From contig SUTR01000013.1 of the NCBI GenBank assembly GCA_015062825.1, forward strand, positions 2,738-53,678: a DNA stretch of 50,941 nucleotides, written 5' to 3'. This document shows positions 8,940 through 17,090 of this stretch, one piece after another. Position 1 is the stretch's first letter. Every line of letters begins with the position of its first letter. The position numbers and the translations under genes were made by a program. The DNA is from Methanosphaera stadtmanae (GTDB taxonomy: Archaea; Methanobacteriota; Methanobacteria; Methanobacteriales; Methanobacteriaceae). The notes under the pieces were generated by a model. It made no database searches and was not told the DNA's origin. It was given only the letters and a program-made list of their open reading frames with translations.

Positions 8940-9422
8940 ATGTTGGATGGTGTGGGTTTAGATATGTTAGGAATTAATAAACTAACACAAGGCGTACTTA
9001 AATCGTATTGTAGAAAATTAAACTTAAAAATACCTAAAGAAGATTTTACCCAATTATTTAATTTTGCTTTTGAAATAGATAAAAAGGCTTTATTTGAAGG
9101 TTCACATGTTGATTTAGCTACTCATGAAATTTTTTGTGAAAAAATTGATCAACTGCCTACTGCTGCCACTAAAGTTGCATATATTGGTTATGGTCTTACA
9201 AAGACTGCTGCTGAAGAAACATCAGAATATGCAACAGATACTGTAATGGATTTAATTAAATATCATGTAAATGAATATGATAATAATGTTACTAATCATG
9301 AAAGAAATGCTTTTAATGTGAAAAGAAATGGTGCATCAGTTGATGTAAGTCCGAAAGAGTATTATTATGTAGAGGAATTATCAGAATTTATGGAGGATGT
9401 GTTTTATGAAAGTTTGTCCTGA
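8940..9422 (+). CDS. Orphan C-terminal domain of giant secreted protein, array copy 1 (5'-truncated)
   Basis: This 160-residue frame is homologous to the last 150 or so residues of the giant protein at 36962-44095. Shared positions include INKLTQ.VLKSY versus ISKVTE.IISTY, IPK..F versus LPK..F, HEIFCEKIDQ versus YEIFCSKLNQ, GYGLTKTAAE versus GYSKEAVE, and KEYYYVEE versus EHYYVAHE. The frame is open back to 8820, 40 codons further, but with no ATG, GTG or TTG and no ribosome-binding site before 8940. It therefore looks like the 3' end of a lost larger gene rather than an independently initiated one. Its end overlaps the next gene by 17 bp, as at the giant locus. Whether it is translated is unclear. 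Confidence 0.65.
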   Translation: MLDGVGLDMLGINKLTQGVLKSYCRKLNLKIPKEDFTQLFNFAFEIDKKALFEGSHVDLATHEIFCEKIDQLPTAATKVAYIGYGLTKTAAEETSEYATDTVMDLIKYHVNEYDNNVTNHERNAFNVKRNGASVDVSPKEYYYVEELSEFMEDVFYESLS

Positions 9423-9510
9423 GTGTGGTTATGAAAATTTGAATGAAATGTTTTATTGTCGTCATTGCAATTATGAGTTTCCAGATTTCGATTGGGATAG
9501 TGTTGAACAT
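9068..9510 (+). repeat. Direct repeat, copy 1 (pairs with 10302-10744)
   Basis: From about 9068 to 9510 the sequence is nearly identical to 10302-10744, at a constant offset of 1,234 bp. Across roughly 9154-9480 I see almost no differences by eye. The repeat covers the distal half of the C-terminal domain and the zinc-ribbon start of the partner gene. Identity drops sharply once the membrane helices begin. Such a block suggests tandem duplication or recent gene conversion. Confidence 0.85.
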
Positions 9511-10275
9511 GAAAATTTAATGTTTACTCCTTCAATGTATGAGACTCGGTGTATTGAACGAAAGAAATTTTTCAAAAACATGGAAAATTCCTTTATAAAA
9601 CAATTATTATTATTATTGTTGGAGGGCATTATCTGTTATCCTATTTTGAGTTATGGTTTTTATCATAATTGGTTTATTTACATGTTATTTGTATGGATTT
9701 TTTATTTAATTATCATGTTTACTTATCAATTTTCATTTATATTTAAATTATTTCGTATAAAAACAACAGTCATGATAAAAGGTATCGAATTTTATAATTT
9801 AAGAATACAAGGTTTTGGATTAATGTGTTCTGGAATATTATTACTCATAACCAGTTATCCAACCATATTCTATGAAAGATATAGTATTGTGTTTTATTTA
9901 TTTTTATTTGGTAGTATAATTCCGTTTGTAATAGGTTTGAGTTATTTTTTAAAGCCTGGTACATTTAATGAATATAATGCCTATGCTATTTTCGGCACTG
10001 AACTGATGATGTTTTTATTAGGGGGAAATTTTTTATTTACAATGTTTTTTTATGGTGTTTATAAAGGTTTTCCATTGATTATTAATGTAATTTTGATAAC
10101 TATATATTTGGTACTTATCTTTTCATTATTCTTTCCAGATGTGATTAACAAGTACAATAAACACGATATTAGAGGAAAAAAATCAGGATATGTTATTTAT
10201 TTATTAGTGGGTTTTCTAGCTTTATTCTTTTTGGAATTAATTCTGGCTATATTGTTGGGTTTAACATCTAGTTAG
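9406..10275 (+). CDS. Zinc-ribbon polytopic membrane protein, partner 1 (putative immunity-like)
   Basis: This protein of about 289 residues starts at the ATG at 9406, nine bases after GGAGG (9392-9396). The N-terminus is a treble CxxC zinc ribbon (CPEC ... CRHC, residues 4-22) ending FPDFDWDSVEHE. About seven membrane helices follow, with conserved segments IEFYNLRIQGF, FNEYN and FPDVINKYNKHDIRGK between or after them. Paralogues are at 10640-11506 and, on the other strand, 36106-36975. All three have the zinc ribbon, DFDW and NKY.KYDIRG-type motifs, and two of the three clearly overlap the 3' end of the C-terminal-domain coding region. An immunity protein, membrane anchor or export partner are all possible; no known family is recognised. 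Confidence 0.8.
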   Translation: MKVCPECGYENLNEMFYCRHCNYEFPDFDWDSVEHENLMFTPSMYETRCIERKKFFKNMENSFIKQLLLLLLEGIICYPILSYGFYHNWFIYMLFVWIFYLIIMFTYQFSFIFKLFRIKTTVMIKGIEFYNLRIQGFGLMCSGILLLITSYPTIFYERYSIVFYLFLFGSIIPFVIGLSYFLKPGTFNEYNAYAIFGTELMMFLLGGNFLFTMFFYGVYKGFPLIINVILITIYLVLIFSLFFPDVINKYNKHDIRGKKSGYVIYLLVGFLALFFLELILAILLGLTSS

Positions 10276-10301
10276 TTAATTATCTATTTCTTAATTTTTT
10301 A

Positions 10302-10744
10302 TTTTGAAATAGATAAAAAGGCTTTATTTGAAGGTTCACATGTTGATTTAGCTACTTGTGAATTTTTTTGTGAAAATATCGATCAGTTGCCTACTGCTGC
10401 CACTAAAGTTGCATATATTGGTTATGGTCTTACAAAGACTGCTGCTGAAGAAACATCAGAATATGCAACAGATACTGTAATGGATTTAATTAAATATCAT
10501 GTAAATGAATATGATAATAATGTTACTAATCATGAAAGAAATGCTTTTAATGTGAAAAGAAATGGTGCATCAGTTGATGTAAGTCCGAAAGAGTATTATT
10601 ATGTAGAGGAATTATCAGAATTTATGGAGGATGTGTTTTATGAAAGTTTGTCCTGAGTGTGGTTATGAAAATTTGAATGAAATGTTTTATTGTCGTCATT
10701 GCAATTACGAGTTTCCAGATTTCGATTGGAATAGTGTTGAACAT
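10302..10744 (+). repeat. Direct repeat, copy 2 (pairs with 9068-9510)
   Basis: This is the second copy of the 443-bp near-identical block, offset by 1,234 bp from copy 1. Its left edge lies 27 bp after the stop codon of the first partner gene, which makes the repeating unit one domain fragment plus one partner gene. A third, decayed copy of the left part begins near 11533. Confidence 0.85.
10303..10656 (+). pseudogene. C-terminal domain fragment, array copy 2
   Basis: A coding-like fragment begins at FEIDKKALFEGSH, with no start codon or upstream part of the domain, and continues to the same terminus as copy 1. It is nearly identical to 9069-9422. It lacks the first 40 or so residues that copy 1 still has. 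The first possible initiation codon is an internal TTG at 10387. Its 3' end overlaps the second partner gene by 17 bp. It is read as the remnant left by a tandem duplication whose breakpoint fell inside the domain. Confidence 0.75.
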
Positions 10745-11506
10745 GATATTATAACTATTCCTATGATGTCAGAGAATAGAAATATTGAACGTAATCAATT
10801 TTATAAAATGATGAAAAAATCTTCAATTAAAGAATTAATTTATCTAATCTTGGAATGTATTGTTTGTTATTATGGTATGTGTTATGGTTTTTATCATAAT
10901 TGGTTTATTTATGAACTGTGTTTAGGAAGTTTTGTATTAGTTTTTATTTATCGTTGTCAATTTTCTCTATTATTTAAACTTTTTAATATTAAAACTACTG
11001 TATTGGTGAATGATATTGAATTTTACAATTTAAGAATACAAGGTTTTATTTTAATTTTAACTACTTTGTGGATATTAACAGGAGTTTATCCTTTTATGTT
11101 ATATGAAAAATTCATAGTACTATGTTATATTACTTTTGCAGGAGTATTAATACCTTTATTAGTAGGTTTAGGATATTTTTTTAGACCAAATACTTTCAAT
11201 GAATATAATGATTATTCATTTTTTAATTCAGGGATTTTAATGATATTGATGGGTAGTAATGTATTATTTATTATGCCATATACTAATTTATTTCATAAGT
11301 TTCCATTACTTGTTAATGTTGTACTGTTGAGTTTATATTTCTTAATTATTTTTTCGATATTGTTTCCAGATATTGTTAATAAATATAATAAATATGATAT
11401 TAGAGGAAAAAATTCAGCATATATTTTATATACTATGTTGGGTTTTTTAGCTTTATTTGTATTTGAATTAATATTGGGTATTTTATTGGGTTTGATGTTT
11501 TTTTAA
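10640..11506 (+). CDS. Zinc-ribbon polytopic membrane protein, partner 2 (putative immunity-like)
   Basis: This protein of about 288 residues starts at the ATG at 10640 behind the same GGAGG site as partner 1. The zinc ribbon (CPEC, CRHC) and DFDW motif are identical to partner 1. The roughly seven membrane helices are much more divergent, while IEFYNLRIQGF, FNEYN and FPDIVNKYNKYDIRGK are conserved. The pattern is a constant N-terminus with a variable membrane part. Variation in the membrane part could reflect specificity, or simply relaxed helices with gene conversion restricted to the 5' end. The gene is followed by a decayed copy of the domain fragment and then tRNA-Met. Confidence 0.8.
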   Translation: MKVCPECGYENLNEMFYCRHCNYEFPDFDWNSVEHDIITIPMMSENRNIERNQFYKMMKKSSIKELIYLILECIVCYYGMCYGFYHNWFIYELCLGSFVLVFIYRCQFSLLFKLFNIKTTVLVNDIEFYNLRIQGFILILTTLWILTGVYPFMLYEKFIVLCYITFAGVLIPLLVGLGYFFRPNTFNEYNDYSFFNSGILMILMGSNVLFIMPYTNLFHKFPLLVNVVLLSLYFLIIFSILFPDIVNKYNKYDIRGKNSAYILYTMLGFLALFVFELILGILLGLMFF

Positions 11507-11532
11507 ATTATCGTATTATATTTTTGATTGAT

Positions 11533-11760
11533 ATTGAAATCGATAAAAAGGCTTTATTTAAAAATCATATGTTGATTTAGCTACTTGTGAATTTTTTTGT
11601 GAAAATATTGATCAGTTGCCTACTCTCTACATAAGTTGCATATATTGGTTATGGGTTACAAAAACTGCTGCTGAAGAAACATCACAACATGCAACAGGTA
11701 ATTTGGTTGATTTAATTAAAGATTATAAATGAATATGTTAAGAATGTATTTGAAGAGGTT
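11533..11760 (+). pseudogene. Decayed C-terminal domain fragment, array copy 3
   Basis: From ATTGAAATCGATAAAAAGGC onward the sequence tracks copies 1 and 2 (regions coding IDKKALF, DLATCEFFCENIDQLPT, IGYG, KTAAEETS) but with several small deletions and a TAG soon after the start, so no frame is intact. Homology fades near 11735-11760. No partner gene follows; about 175 bp later the initiator tRNA begins. The unit has therefore duplicated at least twice, and the distal copy is decaying. Confidence 0.75.
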
Positions 11761-11870
11761 ATTGGTAATTTTATTTATAATATTTTTTGTTGTGTTTACA
11801 TATGAAGATACAATTTAATACGATGTTTATGTTTTTTTAACTCTTATTAATTATTAAAATGACCATAATC

Positions 11871-11880
11871 TTTATATATA
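11871..11880 (+). promoter_or_regulatory. TATA box of initiator tRNA-Met
   Basis: TTTATATATA lies 55 bp upstream of the mature tRNA 5' end, which would put transcription start about 30 nt before the tRNA. The 9-mer AAGAGTTAA occurs twice downstream of it (11885-11893 and 11912-11920) and once inverted upstream (11837-11845). Confidence 0.5.
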
Positions 11881-11934
11881 ACTTAAGAGTTAAATAATAA
11901 TATCTCTTGTAAAGAGTTAACTATTTTGCTATAT

Positions 11935-12009
<75 letters not shown>

Positions 12010-12054
12010 TCTTTATTATTAATTTATTAATTATTTTTTTTGATAAGTGAATTT

Positions 12055-12381
12055 TAGGTATGGTAAGCTGGTGTGCAACTAACGGTAATTTAATTACTGA
12101 GGAAACTCCATCCACTAATATAAAGCCATGATGTTCTTAACTGACATACACTGAGAAGTGTGACACTGTGAGAGAAACGATACGGTAGATCTGAAAAAAG
12201 ATGTTGAAAAATGATACGATTAGGTTGATGAGTCTTAACACAGATAACCGATGAAACGATCAATCCATGGAGTGCAAAAGTAAATATTGTCAAATGACAT
12301 AAGTCTTGCTTAGATTAATGTTGCATAGAAACATGAGGTGGGTTACTACCAGAATGCCATATTCTATTAATACATGCCCTA
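12055..12381 (+). ncRNA. rnpB: RNase P RNA
   Basis: This is the catalytic RNA that matures tRNA 5' ends. The conserved 5' element GAGGAAACTCC (about 12099-12110) matches the P4/CR-I strand, and the 3' region GTGGGTTACTACCAGAA (about 12338-12354) matches the CR-V side. Internal GAGAGAAACGATACGG and CGATGAAACGATCAATCC resemble the other conserved archaeal segments. The ends are set by a possible P1 helix, TAGGTATG (12055-12062) with CATGCCCTA (12373-12381), including a G:U pair and a bulge. The exact ends are uncertain by a few bases. It directly follows the initiator tRNA. Confidence 0.85.
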
Positions 12382-12482
12382 TTTTTATAGTTATATATTA
12401 TTTTATTCTATATTCTGATTTTAAAGTCAATTAAAGTTTATAAAAAAATTAACAAATAAAAAAAAGTTTAGGTGTTGGAAAG

Positions 12483-14810
12483 TTAATTATCATCATTCAT
12501 AAGCCATCCGGCAACAGCACATTGACCCATGGAGACACTACCATCACCGGCACATGTTTGTTCATGTTGTAGGTATGTGTATCCTGCATCCTCCACGGTC
12601 TGTTTAACTACTTCTGATATGAATTCATTATAGAATACGCCACCGGTTACACCAATCTTGTCAACATTATGGCTTGATGCACTCATTAGTGCAACCTCTG
12701 ATAAGCTTTCAGCAAGTGTTCTTTGAGCAGCACATGCAATCTCTTCAACGGCAACATCACTCTTTAACAGTTCTATTACTTCCAATAACAAATCGCTGGT
12801 ATTAATAATTGCCTTCTTATTCTCTATATATGGCTTTATGGATATTCTTATATTGTCATGTCCTCTTTTTGCAGCACTTTCTAATTTCATGGAACATTCT
12901 CCTTCATATCCTCTGCTTCGGCTGATGCCTAACAGTACGCTGACACTATCAAGAACTCTTCCCATACTACTGGTACGGGCGGTGTTAAAGTCATTTTCCA
13001 ATTGTTTAAGTGTAATGTCAACTTCCCTTTGACCATACTTGAAATATGATGAATAATCCTCTTTCATTAAAGTGCGTAATTCTTCAGTATCCATAGAATT
13101 ATACAGTATTCCCATGGCCATTCTTATAGGATACTTGGTACTTAAGTCTCCTCCAGGCATAGGTTGGGTCATAAGTCCTCCATGATTAACATATTTTCCT
13201 GTATTGTTAAGATATAATACTTCACCACCCCATATGTTAGTATCTTCACCATATCCTACACCATCTGCTGCTATAACTACCATTTCATCCTCATTATGTT
13301 CTGCCATAAGACTTGCTGCATGTGCATGATGGTGCTGTACTTCAATAATCTCGGCATCATGTTCTTCGGCAAGCTTGTCTGCAAGACGTGTGGTATTGAA
13401 CTCCGGATGCATATCCCTTACAATATAATCAAGATTTGAAGTTCTTGTAAGACTTAACAGGTGGTTAATAGCATCTTTCATAAATTCAAGGGTTCTGAAT
13501 TTTGACGTGTTACCAATATGCTGGGATGGATAACATTTTCCATCCTTTAGAATAGAGAATGTAACATCAAGTTCAGGACCTACTGCCAGCATATTATGTT
13601 TTGTATTGATGTTTTTAAAGTCAAATGGCTTAGGAACATATCCACGTGAACGTCTGATAAATCCTGGAAGTCCATTTCTAAATCTTACCACACTGTCATC
13701 ACATCTATTTAGAATCACACGGTCATGCAACAGATAATAATCTGCAATGCCTTCAAGCTTTTCAATAATGTTCTTATTGTCAATAAGCATTGGATCACCG
13801 GGCATGTTAGCTGATGTCATTACATATGCAGGTTCAACAGTATATTTAAATAATAAATGATGAAGTCCCGTATATGGCAGCATCACTCCCTGGTTATGAA
13901 GTCCTGGAGACAATTTTTCAGATAGACCGTAATCATCACTTTTATCAAGAATTACAATAGGCTTGGATACTGATTCCAACATCTTCCTCTCATCATCACT
14001 ATAGTCCACATACAATCCTGCAGTATCAACATCAGGACTCATACATGCAAATGGCTGAGTATATCTACCTAGACGTTCTCTTAATTTTTCTATTGCATCA
14101 TCTGTTGATGTTTTACATACAAGATGTGTTCCACCAATACCCTTTATTGCAAGAATATTTCCTTCATCAATTAACTGGCTTGCATCACGTATCGGATCCT
14201 TTGATTCTATTTCGTCTTCCTTATATAGGAATACTCTTGGTCCACAATCAGGACAGCATGTGGCCTCTGCATGATATCGTCTATTTAATGGGTCTGTATA
14301 TTCATCTTCACAATAGCTGCATAATGGGAATTCTTTCATAGTCGTATTCTTTCTATCATATGGTACATTGTCTATTAATGTAAATCTTGGTCCACAATCG
14401 GTACATGCAGTAAATGGATAATAATAGTGTTGGTCATCATTGTTTAATATTTCATCAAGACAGGTATCACAGATACTCATGTCTGGTGGAATGACGGCAG
14501 TTCCTGATATCTTATCGCTACTGTCAACAATTGTAAAATCATCATACCTATTATCTATAGTTACTTCATCCTGAATATCTACTTTAATGTTATTAATCTG
14601 ACTGCGTATAGGTTTATGTTCCTGAAGTTCATCTACAAATAAGGTTATGTCATCATGTGTTGCCTGAATAAGTATTTCCACTATATTTCCCATGTTTCTG
14701 ACATAACCTGTAAGATTCATTACCTTTGCAAGTCGGTATACTGTTGGCCTAAAGCCCACTCCCTGCACTATTCCATCTACTAATAAATAAGCATTATATT
14801 CTTTCATCAT
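12483..14810 (-). CDS. hypF: HypF carbamoyltransferase for [NiFe]-hydrogenase cyanide ligands
   Basis: This 775-residue cytoplasmic enzyme uses carbamoyl phosphate and ATP to load a carbamoyl group on HypE, the precursor of the CN ligands. The domain order is complete: acylphosphatase (about 1-95, VDGIVQGVGFRPTVYRLA), two zinc fingers (CDTC ... CTDCGP and CSYC ... CCPDCGP, about 112-190), a YrdC-like domain (about 205-385, around LAIKGIGGTHLVC), and a C-terminal Kae1-like domain with the metal motif HHHAHAASLMAEH. The length matches the family. Two adjacent ATGs begin the frame. It stands alone on its strand with larB divergent upstream; FrhD at 6240 acts later in the same maturation pathway. 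Confidence 0.97.
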   Translation of the reverse strand: MMKEYNAYLLVDGIVQGVGFRPTVYRLAKVMNLTGYVRNMGNIVEILIQATHDDITLFVDELQEHKPIRSQINNIKVDIQDEVTIDNRYDDFTIVDSSDKISGTAVIPPDMSICDTCLDEILNNDDQHYYYPFTACTDCGPRFTLIDNVPYDRKNTTMKEFPLCSYCEDEYTDPLNRRYHAEATCCPDCGPRVFLYKEDEIESKDPIRDASQLIDEGNILAIKGIGGTHLVCKTSTDDAIEKLRERLGRYTQPFACMSPDVDTAGLYVDYSDDERKMLESVSKPIVILDKSDDYGLSEKLSPGLHNQGVMLPYTGLHHLLFKYTVEPAYVMTSANMPGDPMLIDNKNIIEKLEGIADYYLLHDRVILNRCDDSVVRFRNGLPGFIRRSRGYVPKPFDFKNINTKHNMLAVGPELDVTFSILKDGKCYPSQHIGNTSKFRTLEFMKDAINHLLSLTRTSNLDYIVRDMHPEFNTTRLADKLAEEHDAEIIEVQHHHAHAASLMAEHNEDEMVVIAADGVGYGEDTNIWGGEVLYLNNTGKYVNHGGLMTQPMPGGDLSTKYPIRMAMGILYNSMDTEELRTLMKEDYSSYFKYGQREVDITLKQLENDFNTARTSSMGRVLDSVSVLLGISRSRGYEGECSMKLESAAKRGHDNIRISIKPYIENKKAIINTSDLLLEVIELLKSDVAVEEIACAAQRTLAESLSEVALMSASSHNVDKIGVTGGVFYNEFISEVVKQTVEDAGYTYLQHEQTCAGDGSVSMGQCAVAGWLMNDDN

Positions 14811-14895
14811 ATCCCATTATTATTTTTCTTAAATATATATTATGTTTGAAAGATAAAATATTAATATTTACTATTGTTATTTGAGGATGATTAAT

Positions 14896-15666
14896 ATGAA
14901 GGATATTTTAAACAGACTTTTAGAGGGTAAATTATCTATTGATGAAGCAGAGGACATGCTTAAGATTTCACAGATACAGGAAATTGGGGATAACGTTAAA
15001 TTTGACATAAATAGAAAGTCACGTCTTGGTGTTTGTGAGGCAGTATATTCCCAGGGAAAAACTGATGAAGACTTACTTAGCATAATCAATAATATCAATT
15101 CTACACAAAATATAATTATAACAAGACTGGATGAATCACGATTTAATCGAATCAAAAATAAAATAAATGATGATGTTCAAGAAAATATTACTTTTAATAA
15201 ACAAGCATCTATATTAACCATCAATAATAATGAAGTTTCAAAACTTCCACTGTCTGTGGGCATCATCACCGCAGGAACAGCAGATATTCCAATAGCAGAA
15301 GAAGCCCGGATAACAATAGAACAATCAGGATACACTCCAATAACAACATATGACGTAGGAGTAGCAGGAATACACAGACTATTTGACAAAATCACATATC
15401 TGCTTGAGAAAAAAGTAGATGCATTAATTGTAGTAGCAGGAATGGAAGGAGCACTACCATCAGTAGTTGCAGGATTAGTTGATGTGCCAGTAATAGCAGT
15501 ACCAACATCAACAGGATATGGTGTAGGAGAAGGAGGATTCACAGCACTATTTTCAATGCTACAATCATGTGCACCAGGAATTGCAACAGTCAACATCGAC
15601 AATGGGTATGGAGCAGCAGTATATGCCATCACAATATTAAACCAAATAAGCAAACATGAAAAATAA
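14896..15666 (+). CDS. larB: LarB-type (PurE-like) carboxylase of nickel-pincer cofactor synthesis
   Basis: The protein has 256 residues from the ATG at 14896, chosen because GAGG (14883-14886) is spaced 9 nt away and MKDILNRLLEGKLSIDEAEDML is the usual LarB N-terminus. Residues 1-110 form the LarB-specific N-terminal part; 115-256 form an AIR-carboxylase-like core (VGIITAGTADIPIAEEA, VAGMEGALPSVVAGL, GYGVGEGGFTALFSMLQSC). In bacteria LarB carboxylates and hydrolyses nicotinic acid adenine dinucleotide as the first step to the nickel-pincer nucleotide. Many methanogens carry larB; the nickel enzyme it serves in them is not settled. It is divergent from hypF. Confidence 0.92.
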   Translation: MKDILNRLLEGKLSIDEAEDMLKISQIQEIGDNVKFDINRKSRLGVCEAVYSQGKTDEDLLSIINNINSTQNIIITRLDESRFNRIKNKINDDVQENITFNKQASILTINNNEVSKLPLSVGIITAGTADIPIAEEARITIEQSGYTPITTYDVGVAGIHRLFDKITYLLEKKVDALIVVAGMEGALPSVVAGLVDVPVIAVPTSTGYGVGEGGFTALFSMLQSCAPGIATVNIDNGYGAAVYAITILNQISKHEK

Positions 15667-15781
15667 ACTATTTTTATTATTCTTTTTAAAATTAGGTTGG
15701 AGTTTAATTTTTTTAAAAAAAATTAAGAATGAAAAAATTTTTCATTCTCTATTATGAATAATAACATTAAAATATTGAATT

Positions 15782-16471
15782 TTACTCAGTTACTGACAAT
15801 GTTTTATTGTCTTCTAATCTGTCATATGCACTTGAAATGAGTGTTGCTGTTATTTTGTAGTCATTTGCCTTAAATGTATCAGGCAATGTGTATTCTGCTG
15901 TTGCTATATTGTCTGTTATTTTTGCATAGATTGTTCTTCCTTTAGCATCTTTCAATGTTTTACCATTGATTTTAAAGACTACTTTTCCACTATTGATAAC
16001 TTTATTATTGTCAGTTAATGTTGCTTTAAGTGTAATGGTACTGTCTGTTACAGCATTAAAACCAGTACCATTGTGGAATGTAATTCCAACAAATGTGTTA
16101 TTATATGCACTTCCACCGAATGCTGTAGTAATACCTGTTCCTTTATAGTATAAATTACAGTTTTCAAAATAATTGTCATGACCATTTATTCCAATACAAT
16201 AACAAATTCCTGCTGCAGTATCGGGACCAATTACTGTCATATTCCGAGCAGTGTTATAACAGTTACCTTCTTCTGTTACAATTCCTGGATTGAAAACGTT
16301 AAGATATATTAGATTACCTACCTGACCTGCTCCTTGTATTATAGAGTTTTCTATGGTGATGTGTGTTGCGTAGGTAATTACAAAACTACTTGAACCACCG
16401 TTATCTTTAGTGTATACCCATGAATTGTTAAGTGTAATGTATGATGAATTGTCACGTATTGCAGTTTGACC
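15782..16471 (-). pseudogene. Adhesin-like protein remnant (3' end)
   Basis: An open stretch of about 229 codons reads leftward as the C-terminal part of an Asn/Thr-rich adhesin-like protein. Beta-helix-type segments (ITLNNSWVYT, ITIENSIIQG, DNYFENCNLYYKGTG, AYNNTFVGITFHN) are followed by an Ig-like repeat (INSGKVVFKINGKTLKD ... IYAKI). The latter closely resembles repeats in the giant protein at 36962-44095 (KCVLKINGKTLKDENGK). An in-frame TAA (16472-16474) stands immediately before the first homologous codon, and the sequence changes character abruptly there. There is thus no signal peptide or start, and the gene lost its 5' part by deletion or recombination. The first internal ATG is at 16240. 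Confidence 0.75.
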
Positions 16472-16748
16472 TTATTTGATATTCGTACATATTTGGGAAG
16501 AATAAGAAGTTTTTTCTATTAAATCAATTATAAAAAATGTATTTAAGGAAGTAATAAAGTTTATTGAAAAATTAGATTAATGTAGGCCATTTATTTAAGA
16601 TGGATGATGAATATTATGAATTTATAGAATTATTCAACTGCTTTGATTTTATCGGATTAATATTTAAAAAAAGGATTTCTAAAGTAATTTCAAGAGCATA
16701 TTATTTAATTTAAGAGTAAAATTATATAAAAATAGTTTAGATAAAATA
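16472..16748. other. AT-rich spacer after adhesin junction
   Basis: This 277-bp stretch follows the abrupt end of the adhesin remnant. It contains only a 37-codon rightward frame beginning MDDEYYEFIELF at about 16600, with no ribosome-binding site and no recognised family. It may be debris of whatever replaced the 5' half of the adhesin gene. No inverted repeats typical of an insertion sequence were seen. Confidence 0.4.
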
Positions 16749-16891
16749 TGGGGTCACAGGGATTTGAACCCCGATCCTGGGATTTCTCTTGTCTCAGCAC
16801 TCCAATCGATCATCATCGGTATGCCTCAGTGTGCGCACTTTCTTCAAAGACAACTGGAGTCCCAGATGATGCCAGGTTACACTATAACCCC
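16749..16891 (-). tRNA. tRNA-Trp (CCA) with a 70-nt intron
   Basis: The 5' exon (16854-16891) and 3' exon (16749-16783) join into a 73-nt tRNA. The acceptor is GGGGTTA with TGACCCC, the anticodon stem is TGGGA with TCCCA, the loop is CTCCAGA with anticodon CCA, and the T arm contains GGTTCAAAT. The intron (16784-16853) sits at the canonical position between bases 37 and 38. The TTGTCT at the intron's 5' end can pair with AGACAA near its 3' end to form the bulge-helix-bulge cut by the splicing endonuclease. A TATA-like TTTTATATAA lies at 16937-16946 on the same strand. Confidence 0.95.
16784..16853 (-). ncRNA. C/D-box guide RNA inside the tRNA-Trp intron
   Basis: Read leftward, the intron holds a degenerate box C (TTGAAGA, 16847-16841), box D' (CTGA, 16829-16826), box C' (ATGATGA, 16816-16810) and box D (CTGA, 16797-16794). 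The six bases TGGAGT upstream of box D (ending two bases before it) are complementary to ACTCCA of the tRNA anticodon loop. The fifth base upstream of box D faces C34, so the intron should guide 2'-O-methylation of C34. This matches the established role of tRNA-Trp introns in other euryarchaea. The D' guide contains the palindrome GTGCGCAC and I found no obvious match for it to U39. Confidence 0.88.
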
Positions 16892-17090
16892 ATCTTGTGC
16901 ATTTTAATGTACTAAGACTTCTACAAGAATCTAGGATTATATAAAAGTTTTGTTAAAACTAATATATAAAGATTGTGGATGAATACATTAATTTAGGGTT
17001 ATGGGAATTAAAACAATAAATAAGTAAATGTTAAAATGGGGCGGTTAATATTCAAAACAATAAAATAAAATAGTAAGAAGAATATTCTTC

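Noticed and set aside
9406-11506. Partner proteins as RDD-family or zinc-ribbon stress proteins of known type
   Set aside because: The zinc ribbon is generic and the membrane part with FNEYN and NKYNK-DIRG matches no family that I can recall.
11837-11920. AAGAGTTAA repeats around the tRNA-Met promoter as regulator sites
   Set aside because: The 9-mers are short and AT-rich in a very AT-rich region; chance occurrence is likely.
12090-12293. Protein-coding frame on the minus strand in this interval
   Set aside because: It lies wholly within the RNase P RNA and has no ribosome-binding site.
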